From contig NZ_MPSB01000009.1 of assembly GCF_001981525.1 (NCBI RefSeq), forward strand, positions 1 through 64,000: 64,000 nucleotides of DNA. The letters run 5' to 3'. The position numbers and the translations under genes were made by a program. Source of the DNA: Sphingomonas jeddahensis. GTDB lineage: Bacteria; Pseudomonadota; Alphaproteobacteria; Sphingomonadales; Sphingomonadaceae. Under the pieces are notes generated by a model. That model was not told the origin of the DNA. It ran no database searches and worked only from the letters and a program-made list of their open reading frames with translations. Positions 52,225 through 63,042 of the stretch are shown here, piece by piece. Numbering within the stretch: the first letter of the stretch is position 1; every line of letters begins with the position of its first letter.

Positions 52225-53082
52225 ATGCGCTTGAAAACCGTCCTGCTCGCCGCGATCGGTGCCGCTACCCTCGCCGCGCCAGCGCTGGCGCATCGCCAGT
52301 GGCTGTTGCCGTCAACGACGACGCTGTCGGACACCAACCAATATGTGACGATCGACGCCGCCATCTCCAACGACCTGTTCTACCCTGATCACGTCGCGAT
52401 GAGCCCGGAGATGATCAAGGTGTGGGCGCCGGACGGCAGCGCCGGGACGATGGAGAATGCCGCGAAGGGGCGGCACCGCACCACCTTCGACGTCAAGGTC
52501 GACAAGCCGGGCACGTGGAAGATCGGCACGGAGATGTCTTCCGTGATGGGCAGCTTCACGCTGAACGGTGAACAATGGCGTGTGGGTGGCCGCCGAGGGC
52601 CGCCGCCCGCCGCGGGAGCCCCGGCGCGGCCGATGCCAAAGTTCGTCGCCACGCCCGCCGACATCCCGGCGGGCGCCACTGACGTGAAGCTGACCGAGGT
52701 GATGGGCCGCAATGCGATCTTCGTCACGGCAGGTGCGCCGAGCGAGGATGTGTTCAAGCCGACTGGCAAGGGGCTGGAGTTCCAGCCGATCACGCATCCG
52801 GGCGCGCTGGTGTCTGACGAGGAGGGGCAATTCCGCTTCCTGGTGGACGGCAAGCCGGCCGCGGGCGTGAAGGTGACGGTGGTGCCCGGTTCCAAGAAGT
52901 TTCGCGAGACGGAGGGCGCGCAGGAGCTGACCACCGGCGCGGATGGCGTGCTGCGGGTCAATTGGCCTGTCGCGGGCATGTACTGGATGAGTGCTTCGCT
53001 TACCGACGCGAAGGTGACGGCACCGCGGGCCACCGAGCGGCGGATGAGTTTCACCACCACGCTGGAGGTTCCGGCGCCCTGA
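52225..53082 (+). CDS. DUF4198 domain exported protein
   Basis: A 285-aa protein with a clean signal peptide (MRLKTVLLAAIGAATLAAPA, cleavage after ALA, mature HRQWLLPSTT). The rest is beta-rich with Ig-like character: QFRFLVDGKPAAGVKVTVVP and GVLRVNWPVAGMYWMSASLT are typical of DUF4198, sometimes annotated as nickel or cobalt-uptake periplasmic domains. A Pro/Arg/Gly linker (GRRGPPPAAGAPARP) lies mid-protein. ATG at 52225 has GAGG eight bases upstream; ATG at 52219 is too close. Third gene of the operon; its stop shares one base with apbE's ATG. Confidence 0.85.
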   Translation: MRLKTVLLAAIGAATLAAPALAHRQWLLPSTTTLSDTNQYVTIDAAISNDLFYPDHVAMSPEMIKVWAPDGSAGTMENAAKGRHRTTFDVKVDKPGTWKIGTEMSSVMGSFTLNGEQWRVGGRRGPPPAAGAPARPMPKFVATPADIPAGATDVKLTEVMGRNAIFVTAGAPSEDVFKPTGKGLEFQPITHPGALVSDEEGQFRFLVDGKPAAGVKVTVVPGSKKFRETEGAQELTTGADGVLRVNWPVAGMYWMSASLTDAKVTAPRATERRMSFTTTLEVPAP

Positions 53083-54083
53083 TGGGCGTCGCGTGTTCGC
53101 ACCGTCCCGCCAAGTCGATGCGGCTGGCCGTGCCAGCGATCGATCCGGCGGCGCTGGCGGGATGGGACCCACATGCGGCAGTGATGGAGTTCGACGGCGC
53201 GACGATGGGCACGCGCTGGCGGGCGCGCTTCGCCGCGCCGGCGCAGCTCGACCTGCCGAGGCTCACGCGGGCGATCGACGCGATGCTTGGCGAAATCGTC
53301 GCCGAGATGAGCCACTGGGCGCCCGATTCGCTAATCAGCCGCTTCAATCGTGCGCCGGCGGGGCGCTGGCTGGCGCTGCCGCCGGACTTCGCCACGGTGA
53401 TGGCGGCCGCGCTGGACGTGGCGGCGAAATCGGATGGCGCGTTCGATCCGGCGATCGGCGCGCTGGTCGATTTGTGGGGCTATGGCCCGGTGTCGCGGCC
53501 TCAACCCCCGGATGCGGCAGCGATCGATGTCGCCGCAGCGCAGGGCGGGTGCCGGCAGCTGCGCTTCGATCCGCATGCGCGCCGGTTGCAGCGGCTGGGC
53601 GAGGTGCAGCTCGACCTGTCCGGCATTGCCAAGGGCTATGCGGTCGATCGCTTGTCGGCGGTGCTGGCGGCGCATGACGTGCGGCACAGTCTGGTCGAGA
53701 TCGGTGGCGAATATGTCGGGCGTGGCCTGCGGCCCGATGGCGACCCGTGGTGGGTCGAGTTGGAGACGCCGGGCGCGCTGGCTGCGCCGATCCGGGTGGC
53801 GCTGCACCAGCACGCGGTGGCGACATCGGGCGATTATGTGCGTGGGCGGCATACGATCGATCCGCGTACCGGGCGGCCGGTGGCGCACGCGCTGGCGGTG
53901 AGCGTGGTGCACGCCTCGGCGATGCTGGCGGATGCCTGGGCGACGGCGCTGGGCGTGGCGGAGCCGGACGAAATGATGGCGCTGGCGGAGGCACACAGCC
54001 TGATGGTGCGCGCGCTGCTGCGGCGGCGTGATGGGGTGAGCGAATGGATCAGCCCGGCGTTGGCGGCGCTGGTGGCGGGCTGA
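53082..54083 (+). CDS. apbE: FAD:protein FMN transferase
   Basis: A 333-aa ApbE. It moves FMN from FAD onto a Thr or Ser of a target protein, Mg2+ dependent. Segments: FDGATMGTRWRARF, DSLISRFNRAP, DGAFDPAIGALVDLWGYGPV, LDLSGIAKGYAVDRL, LVEIGGEYVGRGLRPDGDPW, HAVATSGDYVRG, HTIDPRTGRPV. No signal peptide or lipobox is visible in the first 35 residues, unlike most ApbE, so localisation is unclear. Fourth and last gene of the operon, overlapping DUF4198 by one base. Confidence 0.92.
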   Translation: MGVACSHRPAKSMRLAVPAIDPAALAGWDPHAAVMEFDGATMGTRWRARFAAPAQLDLPRLTRAIDAMLGEIVAEMSHWAPDSLISRFNRAPAGRWLALPPDFATVMAAALDVAAKSDGAFDPAIGALVDLWGYGPVSRPQPPDAAAIDVAAAQGGCRQLRFDPHARRLQRLGEVQLDLSGIAKGYAVDRLSAVLAAHDVRHSLVEIGGEYVGRGLRPDGDPWWVELETPGALAAPIRVALHQHAVATSGDYVRGRHTIDPRTGRPVAHALAVSVVHASAMLADAWATALGVAEPDEMMALAEAHSLMVRALLRRRDGVSEWISPALAALVAG

Positions 54084-54089
54084 GGCTCA

Positions 54090-54171
54090 CCGTTCGTCCC
54101 GAGCATCGTCGAGGAACAGCCGCTAGCGCTACGGCTGTGGCGTGTGCCTCGACTTCGCTCGGCACGAACGG
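54090..54171. repeat. Family B interspersed palindrome
   Basis: Arms 54090-54114 (CGTTCGTCCCGAGCATCGTC then GAGG) and 54146-54171 (CCTCGACTTCGCTCGGCACG then AACGGG) form an inverted pair with a short GCTAGCGC hairpin between them. It follows the apbE stop and may act as its terminator. Confidence 0.85.
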
Positions 54172-54242
54172 GTGGGATGGTTCGTGACCTCCCGACACCC
54201 AAGGATGCGGACCCCTTGGGCCTGTCGTCGCGTTGAGCAGCG

Positions 54243-55313
54243 ATGATCGGCCGCCTAGCCTCTGCCCTCGATTCGCGTGCGGCCTGCCGCATGGCCTTCG
54301 CCGATGTGCTTGCGGCGTTCGATGCGGCGCGACCGATTGCCATTCTCTCGCATTTCGATGCCGATGGGCTTGCCGCGGCGGCGGTCCTGTCGCGCGCGCT
54401 GGAGCAGGCTGGTTGCCGCGTTGTCGTGCACCTCACCGGCAAGGGCGAGACGCCGTGGGACGACAGCGTTGCCGCGCGCCTGTCGGCGGAACAGCCTGGT
54501 GGGTTGATCCTTGCCGATCTCGGCACGCGCGCCGAGCCGGTATTACCGGGCTGCCCGACCTTGGTGATCGATCATCATGTGCCGACCGGTGAGCCGAAAG
54601 GCGCGATCACGCTGAGCGGCAATGGCCTGGCGCCGGAGCCGACGACGGCGCTGCTGGCGTGGTGGGCGGCGGGAGCGGTGGGCGATGTGGATGATCTGCT
54701 GTGGCTGGCGGCGATCGGGCTGATCGGCGACATGGAGGAGGGGCGCGACTTTCCGGAGCTTGCGGAGGCGCAAGCGCGCTGGGGCAAGACGGCGTTGCGC
54801 GACGCCGTGTCGCTGATCAACGCACCGCGCCGGACGGCGGCGGCGGATGCGGGACCGGCGCTTCGCCTGCTGCTGCGCGTCGACGGGCCGAAAGCAATCA
54901 CCAAGGGGACGGACGCTGATGCGGAGGCGCTGCGTGCCGCCAAGGCGGAGGTGCGCGCGGCGATGGATGTCGCCAAGCGCGCCGCGCCGATCGTCACTGG
55001 CGACGTGGCGCTGATCCCGCTCGATACGCCGTGCCAGATTCACCCGCTGATCGCGCAGCAATGGCGCGGGCGGCTGAAGGACAAGATCGTGATCGCCGCC
55101 AACCGCGGATATCGCCCGGGCTGGGTCCATTTCGCGGCGCGGTCAGCGAGCGGGCGTGACCTCATCCGCTTTCTTGCCGAGCACCGGCCGCCCAACGCGG
55201 ATTCCCGCTACGGCAATGGCCATGCGCAGGCGACCGGCGGCGCGCTTCGCGTTTCAGACTGGAACGGCTTCATCAGCGATCTTGGCATTCCTCAGGCGCA
55301 GGTGCTTTCATGA
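54243..55313 (+). CDS. DHH-family phosphoesterase
   Basis: A 356-aa protein of the DHH/RecJ-like superfamily. Metal-site motifs are ILSHFDADGLAAAAVLSRAL (34-53) and LVIDHHVP (DHH). The late GHAQATGGALR resembles the DHHA-type GGGH-containing lobe. Members are single-strand exonucleases, nanoRNases or cyclic dinucleotide phosphodiesterases; which activity is not clear. Its stop overlaps the uvsE start in ATGA, so it is translationally coupled to a UV repair endonuclease, pointing to a nucleic-acid substrate. ATG at 54243 taken; 54291 is an alternative. Confidence 0.87.
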   Translation: MIGRLASALDSRAACRMAFADVLAAFDAARPIAILSHFDADGLAAAAVLSRALEQAGCRVVVHLTGKGETPWDDSVAARLSAEQPGGLILADLGTRAEPVLPGCPTLVIDHHVPTGEPKGAITLSGNGLAPEPTTALLAWWAAGAVGDVDDLLWLAAIGLIGDMEEGRDFPELAEAQARWGKTALRDAVSLINAPRRTAAADAGPALRLLLRVDGPKAITKGTDADAEALRAAKAEVRAAMDVAKRAAPIVTGDVALIPLDTPCQIHPLIAQQWRGRLKDKIVIAANRGYRPGWVHFAARSASGRDLIRFLAEHRPPNADSRYGNGHAQATGGALRVSDWNGFISDLGIPQAQVLS

Positions 55314-56473
55314 CCGACAACAACCGCCCTCTGCGGCTGGGTTTTCCCGTCAAGGTGATGGGCAAGCCGGGGCTGAAATCCGGCGATACGCGGCGCTGGC
55401 AGAACAACCCGCACCTCAAACATTCGCTTGAGCTGCTCGATGAGGTACTGGAGTATCTCAAGAGCGAGAAGCTCGACATGTACCGGCTGTCGTCGGACAT
55501 TGCGCCTTACGCAACTCACCCGGATATGCCGCAATTCCACAACATGGTGGCGGAAAGCGATGCGGAGCTGCGCGCGTTCGGGGCCAAGGCGCGCGGTTAT
55601 GACATTCGCCTGTCGTTCCATCCGTCGCAATACGTGCTGCTCAACGCGCCCAATCCGGAGCTGACCAGGAAGAGCATCTGGGATCTGTCGAGCCAGGCCG
55701 AGATGTTGGACCGGATGGAGCTGAACGACGAAGCGGTGATGATCACCCATGTCGGCGGGGTCTATGACGATCACGAAGCGAGCCGTGCGCGCTGGATCGC
55801 GGGCTGGGAGCAATGCCCCGAACACGTCCGGCGGCGGCTGGTGCTGGAGAATGACGACATCCGCTTTTCCGCCGCCGACGTCTTGTGGATTCACGAGCGA
55901 ACCGGCGTTCGCTGCGTGTTCGATTATCAGCATTTCTGGTGCCTCAACCCCGAGCGGCTCGACATGCGCGAGACGCTGGAGAAGTTTCTTGCCACCTGGC
56001 CGGCGGGCGTCCGGCCCAAGATCCATTTCTCCTCGCCCCGCACCGAGTTGCGCGAGATCAAGCAGAAGATCACGCCTAAGCAGCGCGCTGCCGCACAGGC
56101 CGGCACCGCCAAGGCTAAAAAGGGCGAGTTGCTGAAGGCACCAGTCAAGGCGACCGCACGCGTAAAGACCGTGCTTCGCCCACCGATCTGGACCGGGCAC
56201 GCCGATTTCACCAACCCGTTTGAATTCGCGACCTTCATGCGAATGGCCGAGGGGCTGTTCTTTGACGTGATGATGGAAGGCAAGTCCAAGGATTTGAGCC
56301 TTTTGCGGCTGCGCCCCGATCTGTTGCGCTTCGCCCCCGACGTGGCGGCACGGTTCGGGATCACCGAGAAGGATGCGGCTGCCTTTGCCGCCGACGAAGC
56401 ATGGCTGGACCAGGGCATGGAGTCGGATGACGAGCCCGACGTCGATGAGGGATTGGCGCAGGCGGCGGAATGA
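55310..56473 (+). CDS. uvsE: UV damage endonuclease UvsE/UvdE
   Basis: A 387-aa TIM-barrel nuclease nicking 5' of cyclobutane dimers and 6-4 photoproducts. Typical segments: LRLGFPVKVMG, YRLSSDIAPYATHP, LSFHPSQYVLLNAPNPEL, VITHVGGVYDDHEAS-like MITHVGGVYDDHEAS, RLVLENDDIRFSAADVLWIH, VRCVFDYQHFW and KIHFSSPRTELREIK. The C-terminal 80 residues (ETHDVMMEGKSKDLSLLRLR equivalent FFDVMMEGKSKDLSLLRLR, then an acidic tail) extend past the core. Co-translated with the DHH gene; together they suggest an excision-type repair unit. Confidence 0.93.
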   Translation: MTDNNRPLRLGFPVKVMGKPGLKSGDTRRWQNNPHLKHSLELLDEVLEYLKSEKLDMYRLSSDIAPYATHPDMPQFHNMVAESDAELRAFGAKARGYDIRLSFHPSQYVLLNAPNPELTRKSIWDLSSQAEMLDRMELNDEAVMITHVGGVYDDHEASRARWIAGWEQCPEHVRRRLVLENDDIRFSAADVLWIHERTGVRCVFDYQHFWCLNPERLDMRETLEKFLATWPAGVRPKIHFSSPRTELREIKQKITPKQRAAAQAGTAKAKKGELLKAPVKATARVKTVLRPPIWTGHADFTNPFEFATFMRMAEGLFFDVMMEGKSKDLSLLRLRPDLLRFAPDVAARFGITEKDAAAFAADEAWLDQGMESDDEPDVDEGLAQAAE

Positions 56474-56505
56474 TCGCGCACGGCACGAGTTGAAAAGGAG
56501 TGGAG

Positions 56506-56787
56506 ATGGAAATCATCAAGCAACCGATCGGCGAAGCGGCTCCGATCGACGGCGATTGCATCCGCGTCCAGGAACTGGAGGGCGGGCGTTTCCTGCTAAA
56601 CGGATCGGTGTTGCTCAACTGCGGCGATGTCGAGCCGGCGGAATCGGTCGCGCTGGTCGGCGGCGAGCCATATGCCAGCTATGACGCGGCAGAGGCTGCG
56701 GGCCTCGCCTGGGCGAACGATCATTGCACGGATCGGCTTTACGTCTGCCGATCGGATGGCACGATACCGCTGCCCGACATGGTGTGA
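56506..56787 (+). CDS. Hypothetical protein, 93 aa, third gene of DHH-uvsE unit
   Basis: Unrecognised small acidic protein beginning MEIIKQPIGEAAPIDGDCIR, with beta-strand-like GGRFLLNGSVLLNCGDVEPA and a C-terminal CTDRLYVCRSDGTIPLPDMV. Three cysteines and no signal peptide. AAGGAG lies six bases before the ATG at 56506. It follows uvsE by 32 bases, so it may be in the same transcript. Function unknown. Confidence 0.65.
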   Translation: MEIIKQPIGEAAPIDGDCIRVQELEGGRFLLNGSVLLNCGDVEPAESVALVGGEPYASYDAAEAAGLAWANDHCTDRLYVCRSDGTIPLPDMV

Positions 56788-56839
56788 CGATTGCGACAGG
56801 TTGTTGCGTGAAAGGGTGTTGCTACGTAACCACGAAGCT

Positions 56840-58864
56840 ATGAAGCTCCTTTCCACGGCGGCAATCGCTGCGCTCGCGCTATCCCTCGCCACTCATGCCG
56901 CGGCAGAGGTGCAGCGCTACAGCGTGATCTTCGGCGGCAAGAATGTCGGCCACCTCAATGCCGATGTGCAGGGCGAGCGCACGGCAATCGATTTCGATTA
57001 CAAGAACAACGGTCGCGGCCCGACCATGAAGGAAGTGCTGCGCACCGACGCCAGCGGGCTGCCGGTCGCCTGGGATATTACCGGCACGACCACCTTCGGC
57101 TCCAAGGTGGAGGAGCATTTCGCGCGCGACGGCAAGGGCGCGCGCTGGACCGACGCCACCGGCACTGGCTCGGCCGCGGGCACGGGGGTCTATGTCGCGC
57201 AGAGCGGCAGCCCCTGGGCGACGGCCCTGTATGCGCGCGCGATCATGAACGCGGGCGGCACCACGCTAGCGGCGCTGCCCGGCGGCACACTGACGCTGAC
57301 CAAAGGGCAGACGCTGACGGTGAACGGCGCCGGCGGGCCGTTGCAAGTGACCGCCTATGACCTGGGCGGCATCGAGACCACCCCCGACACGATCCTGCTG
57401 GATGCCAAGGGCGACATGTTCGCGGCGCTTTCCACGCGGCAGGTGATCGTGCGGGCGGGCTATGAAGGCGAGGCCGAGCGGCTCAAGACGCTGGCGGCGC
57501 AATGGTCGACCGACCGGTTCGTGGCGATCAACAAGAAGGTGGCGCATCGCTATGCTGGGCCGGTGCGCATCCGCAACGTGCGGGTGTTCGACAGCAAGGC
57601 GGGCACGGTCGGTACGCCGGTGTCGGTGCTGGTTTCGGGCAACAAGATCGTGCGGGTCGAGCCGCTGTCGGCCAAGGGTGCGGCTGGTGAAACGGTGATC
57701 GATGGCGCGGGCGGGACAATCGTTCCCGGCCTGTACGAGATGCATGCGCATACCGGACAAGAAGGCGCGCTGCTCAACCTGATGGCGGGCGTCACCACGA
57801 TGCGTGACATGGGCAACGACAATGCGGTTCTAGACAAGCTGGTCGAGCGGATCGACGGCGGGGTGATCGCCGGCCCGCGCATCGTTCGCGCCGGCTTCAT
57901 CGAGGGCAAGAGCCCGTTCAGCGCCAACAACGGCATCCTCGTCAACAGCGAGGCCGAAACCGTGGCGGCGGTGCGCTGGTACGCCGACCAGAAGAAGTTC
58001 TGGGGCGTCAAATCGTACAACAGCATGAACCCGGCGTGGATTCCCGCGCTGGTCAAGGAAGCGCATGCGCGCGGGCTGAAGGTGGCGGGGCACGTCCCCG
58101 CCTTCGCCACGGCCGACCAGATGATCGAGGCCGGCTTCGACGAGATGACGCACATCAACCAGTTCATGCTGGGGTGGGTGATCAAGCCGGAGGAGGACAC
58201 GCGCACGTTGTTCCGCCTGACCGCGCTCAAGCGCCTGCCGGCGCTCGATCTGGATAGCCCCAAGGTGCAGCATACGATCGGGCTGATGGTCGACCGCAAG
58301 GTGCCGATCGACGTGACGCTGGGCATTCACGAGAACCTGCTGCTCAATCGCGACGGGCAGGTCGCGCCGGGGGCGGTGGACTATATCGATCACTTGCCGG
58401 TCGGCGCGCAGCGCAGCCTGAAGCAGCAGTGGATCGATACGTCCGCGCCCGGCGACGATGCGGCCTATCGCGGTGCTTATGACAAGATCGTTGCGACGAT
58501 CCGGATGCTCAACAATCGCGGTGTGATGATCGTGCCAGGTACCGACACGGGCGGCTCGTTTACGTTTCACCGCGAGCTGGAGCTTTACCAGAAGGTCGGC
58601 ATGACGCCCGCGCAGATCCTGACGCGCGCGACATGGGACATGGCGAAGTATCTGGGGCAGGATGCGACGCTGGGGTCGGTGGAGCAGGGCAAGCTGGCCG
58701 ACTTCTTTCTGGTGCCGGGTGACCCGACGAAGGATTTGAAGGCGATCAAGCGCATCGCCATGGTGGTGAAGGATGGCGCCTTCTACTACCCGGCCGAGGT
58801 ATATCCGGAGTTCGGGATCAAGCCGTTCGCGGCGGCGCCAGTGGTGCGTGGGGCGGCGAAGTAA
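56840..58864 (+). CDS. Secreted amidohydrolase family protein, 674 aa
   Basis: Signal peptide MKLLSTAAIAALALSLATHA with cleavage after AAA, a beta-rich N-terminal domain to about residue 240, then an amidohydrolase TIM barrel: metal motif GLYEMHAHTGQEG, VTTMRDMGNDNAVLD, AGHVPAFATADQMIEAGFDE, HINQFMLG and late PGTDTGGSFTFHRELELYQK, closing with LGSVEQGKLADFFLVPGDP. Members of this exported group are often metal-dependent peptidases or imidazolonepropionase-like enzymes of unknown substrate. Single gene; ATG at 56840, shorter than the open frame. Followed by a 367-base gap. Confidence 0.88.
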   Translation: MKLLSTAAIAALALSLATHAAAEVQRYSVIFGGKNVGHLNADVQGERTAIDFDYKNNGRGPTMKEVLRTDASGLPVAWDITGTTTFGSKVEEHFARDGKGARWTDATGTGSAAGTGVYVAQSGSPWATALYARAIMNAGGTTLAALPGGTLTLTKGQTLTVNGAGGPLQVTAYDLGGIETTPDTILLDAKGDMFAALSTRQVIVRAGYEGEAERLKTLAAQWSTDRFVAINKKVAHRYAGPVRIRNVRVFDSKAGTVGTPVSVLVSGNKIVRVEPLSAKGAAGETVIDGAGGTIVPGLYEMHAHTGQEGALLNLMAGVTTMRDMGNDNAVLDKLVERIDGGVIAGPRIVRAGFIEGKSPFSANNGILVNSEAETVAAVRWYADQKKFWGVKSYNSMNPAWIPALVKEAHARGLKVAGHVPAFATADQMIEAGFDEMTHINQFMLGWVIKPEEDTRTLFRLTALKRLPALDLDSPKVQHTIGLMVDRKVPIDVTLGIHENLLLNRDGQVAPGAVDYIDHLPVGAQRSLKQQWIDTSAPGDDAAYRGAYDKIVATIRMLNNRGVMIVPGTDTGGSFTFHRELELYQKVGMTPAQILTRATWDMAKYLGQDATLGSVEQGKLADFFLVPGDPTKDLKAIKRIAMVVKDGAFYYPAEVYPEFGIKPFAAAPVVRGAAK

Positions 58865-59231
58865 GCGCAAGCCACGCGCCCCCCGGGGCCGAGCACGTGC
58901 GCCGGTGCATATGCTGCGACGTGCACGCCCATTTGCTTCTTCATCCCGGACTTGATCCGGGATCCATGGTGCCGCGCAGGGTGCGCTCACAAGGCAAGCG
59001 GGAGCGCCAGCGGAGGGTTGGATCCCGGAGCAAGTCCGGGATGACGGATTATTTCGGCGCCGCGTGCTCAGGACAGGTCTGTGCCAGGGTCCAGATTCTG
59101 GGAACCAGGCGATATCGGAGTGCGCGGCACCCTGATGCCGGGTCAAGCCCGGCAGGCGGGGCCGTTTAAGGAAGCTGGCGGGAGTGGCCGGATGGTGAAA
59201 AAGCATTACGGCGCATTATCTTAACGGTTCC
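58865..59231. repeat. Repeat-bearing gap with family A palindromes
   Basis: Full palindrome arms 58941-58976 (CATCCCGGACTTGATCCGGG) and 59014-59046 (GGATCCCGGAGCAAGTCCGG), plus a solitary arm at 59118-59155 (GATGCCGGGTCAAGCCCGGC). No gene in the remainder; the last 70 bases lead into the esterase start. Confidence 0.8.
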
Positions 59232-59822
59232 ATGACCGTCGCTACCCCGCTCATCCTCGCGTTCGGCGACAGCCTTGTCGCCGGCTATGGCCTCGCCCCT
59301 ACCGACAGCTTCCCGACGCAGCTCGAACGCCGCTTGCGTTCCGAGTATCCACAAGCGCAGGTGCTTAACGCCGGCGTGTCCGGTAACACCACTGCCGACG
59401 CGCTGGGTCGCTTACCCCGCGTTCTCAGCGCGTTGCCCGCGCGGCCGGATCTGGCGGTCGTGCAGATCGGCGCGAATGACGTGCTGCGTGGCATCGCGCC
59501 GGATCGTACCCGCGCCAACCTTGATGCAATGCTGACCGAGTTCGCGCGCTGCGGCATTCCCGTGCTGCTCGCCACGCTGGAGCCGCCGGCGTTTCTGCGG
59601 GCTCGCACCAGCGCGTATCTCGGCATCCATGCCGAGGTGGCGGCACGGCACGGGGCGGCGATCGCGAGCTTCTTTCCGGCGGGCGTGCTCGGGCGTGCGG
59701 ACATGGCGCTGTTCGACCGGGTGCATCCCAATGCGCGCGCGATCGCGGCCGTCGTGACGCACATGCTGCCGGCGATCGAACAAGCGCTGCGGCAGCGTAG
59801 CGGCGGGGCCATGGCGGCTTGA
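59232..59822 (+). CDS. GDSL-family arylesterase/lysophospholipase (TesA-like)
   Basis: A 196-aa SGNH hydrolase. Block I ILAFGDSLVAGYGL (nucleophile Ser), block II GVSGNTTADALGRL, block III QIGANDVLRG and block V DRVHPNARA (catalytic Asp and His) match TesA-type arylesterase/thioesterase I. Unlike E. coli TesA no signal peptide is seen, so it may be cytoplasmic or its start lies elsewhere. It may act on lysophospholipids or acyl-CoA thioesters. Single gene upstream of katG. Confidence 0.9.
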   Translation: MTVATPLILAFGDSLVAGYGLAPTDSFPTQLERRLRSEYPQAQVLNAGVSGNTTADALGRLPRVLSALPARPDLAVVQIGANDVLRGIAPDRTRANLDAMLTEFARCGIPVLLATLEPPAFLRARTSAYLGIHAEVAARHGAAIASFFPAGVLGRADMALFDRVHPNARAIAAVVTHMLPAIEQALRQRSGGAMAA

Positions 59823-59928
59823 CGTTATTGATCGGACCGGTCTCTCGTTTCGTCTTCTTTGATCGATTTCGTCGCTGTCGCTGACGAATATATCCTGCTT
59901 CTCTCGCGTTGGGATCGGCCTAGGCTGA

Positions 59929-62223
<2,295 letters not shown>

Positions 62224-62230
62224 CAACCTC

Positions 62231-62313
62231 GTCACCCCGGACTTGATCCGGGGGTTCCGCTGTTGACTGACTTCGCAGAAGAAGCGGGACCCCGGCTTAA
62301 GGCCGGGGTGACG
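62231..62313. repeat. Family A interspersed palindrome
   Basis: Arms 62231-62260 (GTCACCCCGGACTTGATCCG) and 62284-62313 (CCGGCTTAAGGCCGGGGTGA) form an inverted pair starting eight bases after the katG stop. It may serve as katG's terminator. Confidence 0.85.
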
Positions 62314-62346
62314 TGCCTGTCCGGGGCAGGGCAACGCCTCGTTATC

Positions 62347-62371
62347 GGAACCCCACCCCCGCGCCCCCGTT
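62347..62371 (+). promoter_or_regulatory. Candidate EcfG promoter of exoD
   Basis: GGAAC (62347-62351), 16 bases, CGTT (62368-62371), only nine bases before the exoD ATG at 62381. Start would fall about two or three bases before the ATG, predicting a near-leaderless mRNA. The C-rich spacer makes chance occurrence possible. Confidence 0.4.
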
Positions 62372-62380
62372 CATCGGCGC

Positions 62381-62974
62381 ATGGCCAATGATCCGCATAG
62401 CGTCGGCGATATTCTCGACCGGCTCGACGAACTCGCCGATAGCAATGACGAGGTGTCGCTCGGCCAGACGATCGAGGCGTTCGGCAATCGCAGCTATGCG
62501 CCGTTCCTGATCGTCATTCCCCTGATCGACATTTCGCCGGTGGGATCGATCCCCGGCTTGCCGACCCTGCTCGCGCTGGTGATCGTGCTGACCGCCGGAC
62601 AATTGCTGTTCGGGCGCAAGCATCTGTGGCTGCCCGGATTCCTTGCCAACCGTTCGCTCAAGTCGAAGAAGGTGAAAAAGGGCGTGGAGAAGGTGCGCCC
62701 GGTCGGCAAGTGGATGGACAAGTGGTTCCACGGCCGGCTGCCGGCGCTCACCAAGGGGCCGATGGTGCGGGTGGCGGCGGCGGCGATCATCGTGTTGACC
62801 ATGGCGGTGCCGCCGCTGGAGCTGCTGCCGCTCGCCACCACCGCGCCGATGGCGGCAATCGCGGCGTTCGGCATGGCGCTGCTGGTCAGGGACGGGCTGC
62901 TGATGATCGTGGCGTTTGTTGCTGCGGCGGGCGCGCTGGCGGCAGCGGCGGGGCTGTGGGCGTCGCGGGGGTAG
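62381..62974 (+). CDS. Exopolysaccharide synthesis protein ExoD
   Basis: A 197-aa inner-membrane protein of the ExoD family. Pattern: a soluble start GDILDRLDELADSNDEVSLG, first helices FLIVIPLIDISPVGSIPGLP and LLALVIVLTAGQLLFGRKHLWLPGFL (in parts), then two C-terminal hydrophobic stretches. ExoD in Rhizobium meliloti is required for exopolysaccharide production and alkaline tolerance; molecular activity is unknown. No clear ribosome-binding site; the ATG at 62381 sits just after an EcfG-like promoter. Single gene after katG. Confidence 0.88.
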   Translation: MANDPHSVGDILDRLDELADSNDEVSLGQTIEAFGNRSYAPFLIVIPLIDISPVGSIPGLPTLLALVIVLTAGQLLFGRKHLWLPGFLANRSLKSKKVKKGVEKVRPVGKWMDKWFHGRLPALTKGPMVRVAAAAIIVLTMAVPPLELLPLATTAPMAAIAAFGMALLVRDGLLMIVAFVAAAGALAAAAGLWASRG

Positions 62975-63042
62975 GGGATACCTCCTCCAATTGGACAAAG
63001 TGTCGGCGTTCGTCCGGTGAGTCGACGCAGGTATCTTACCTC

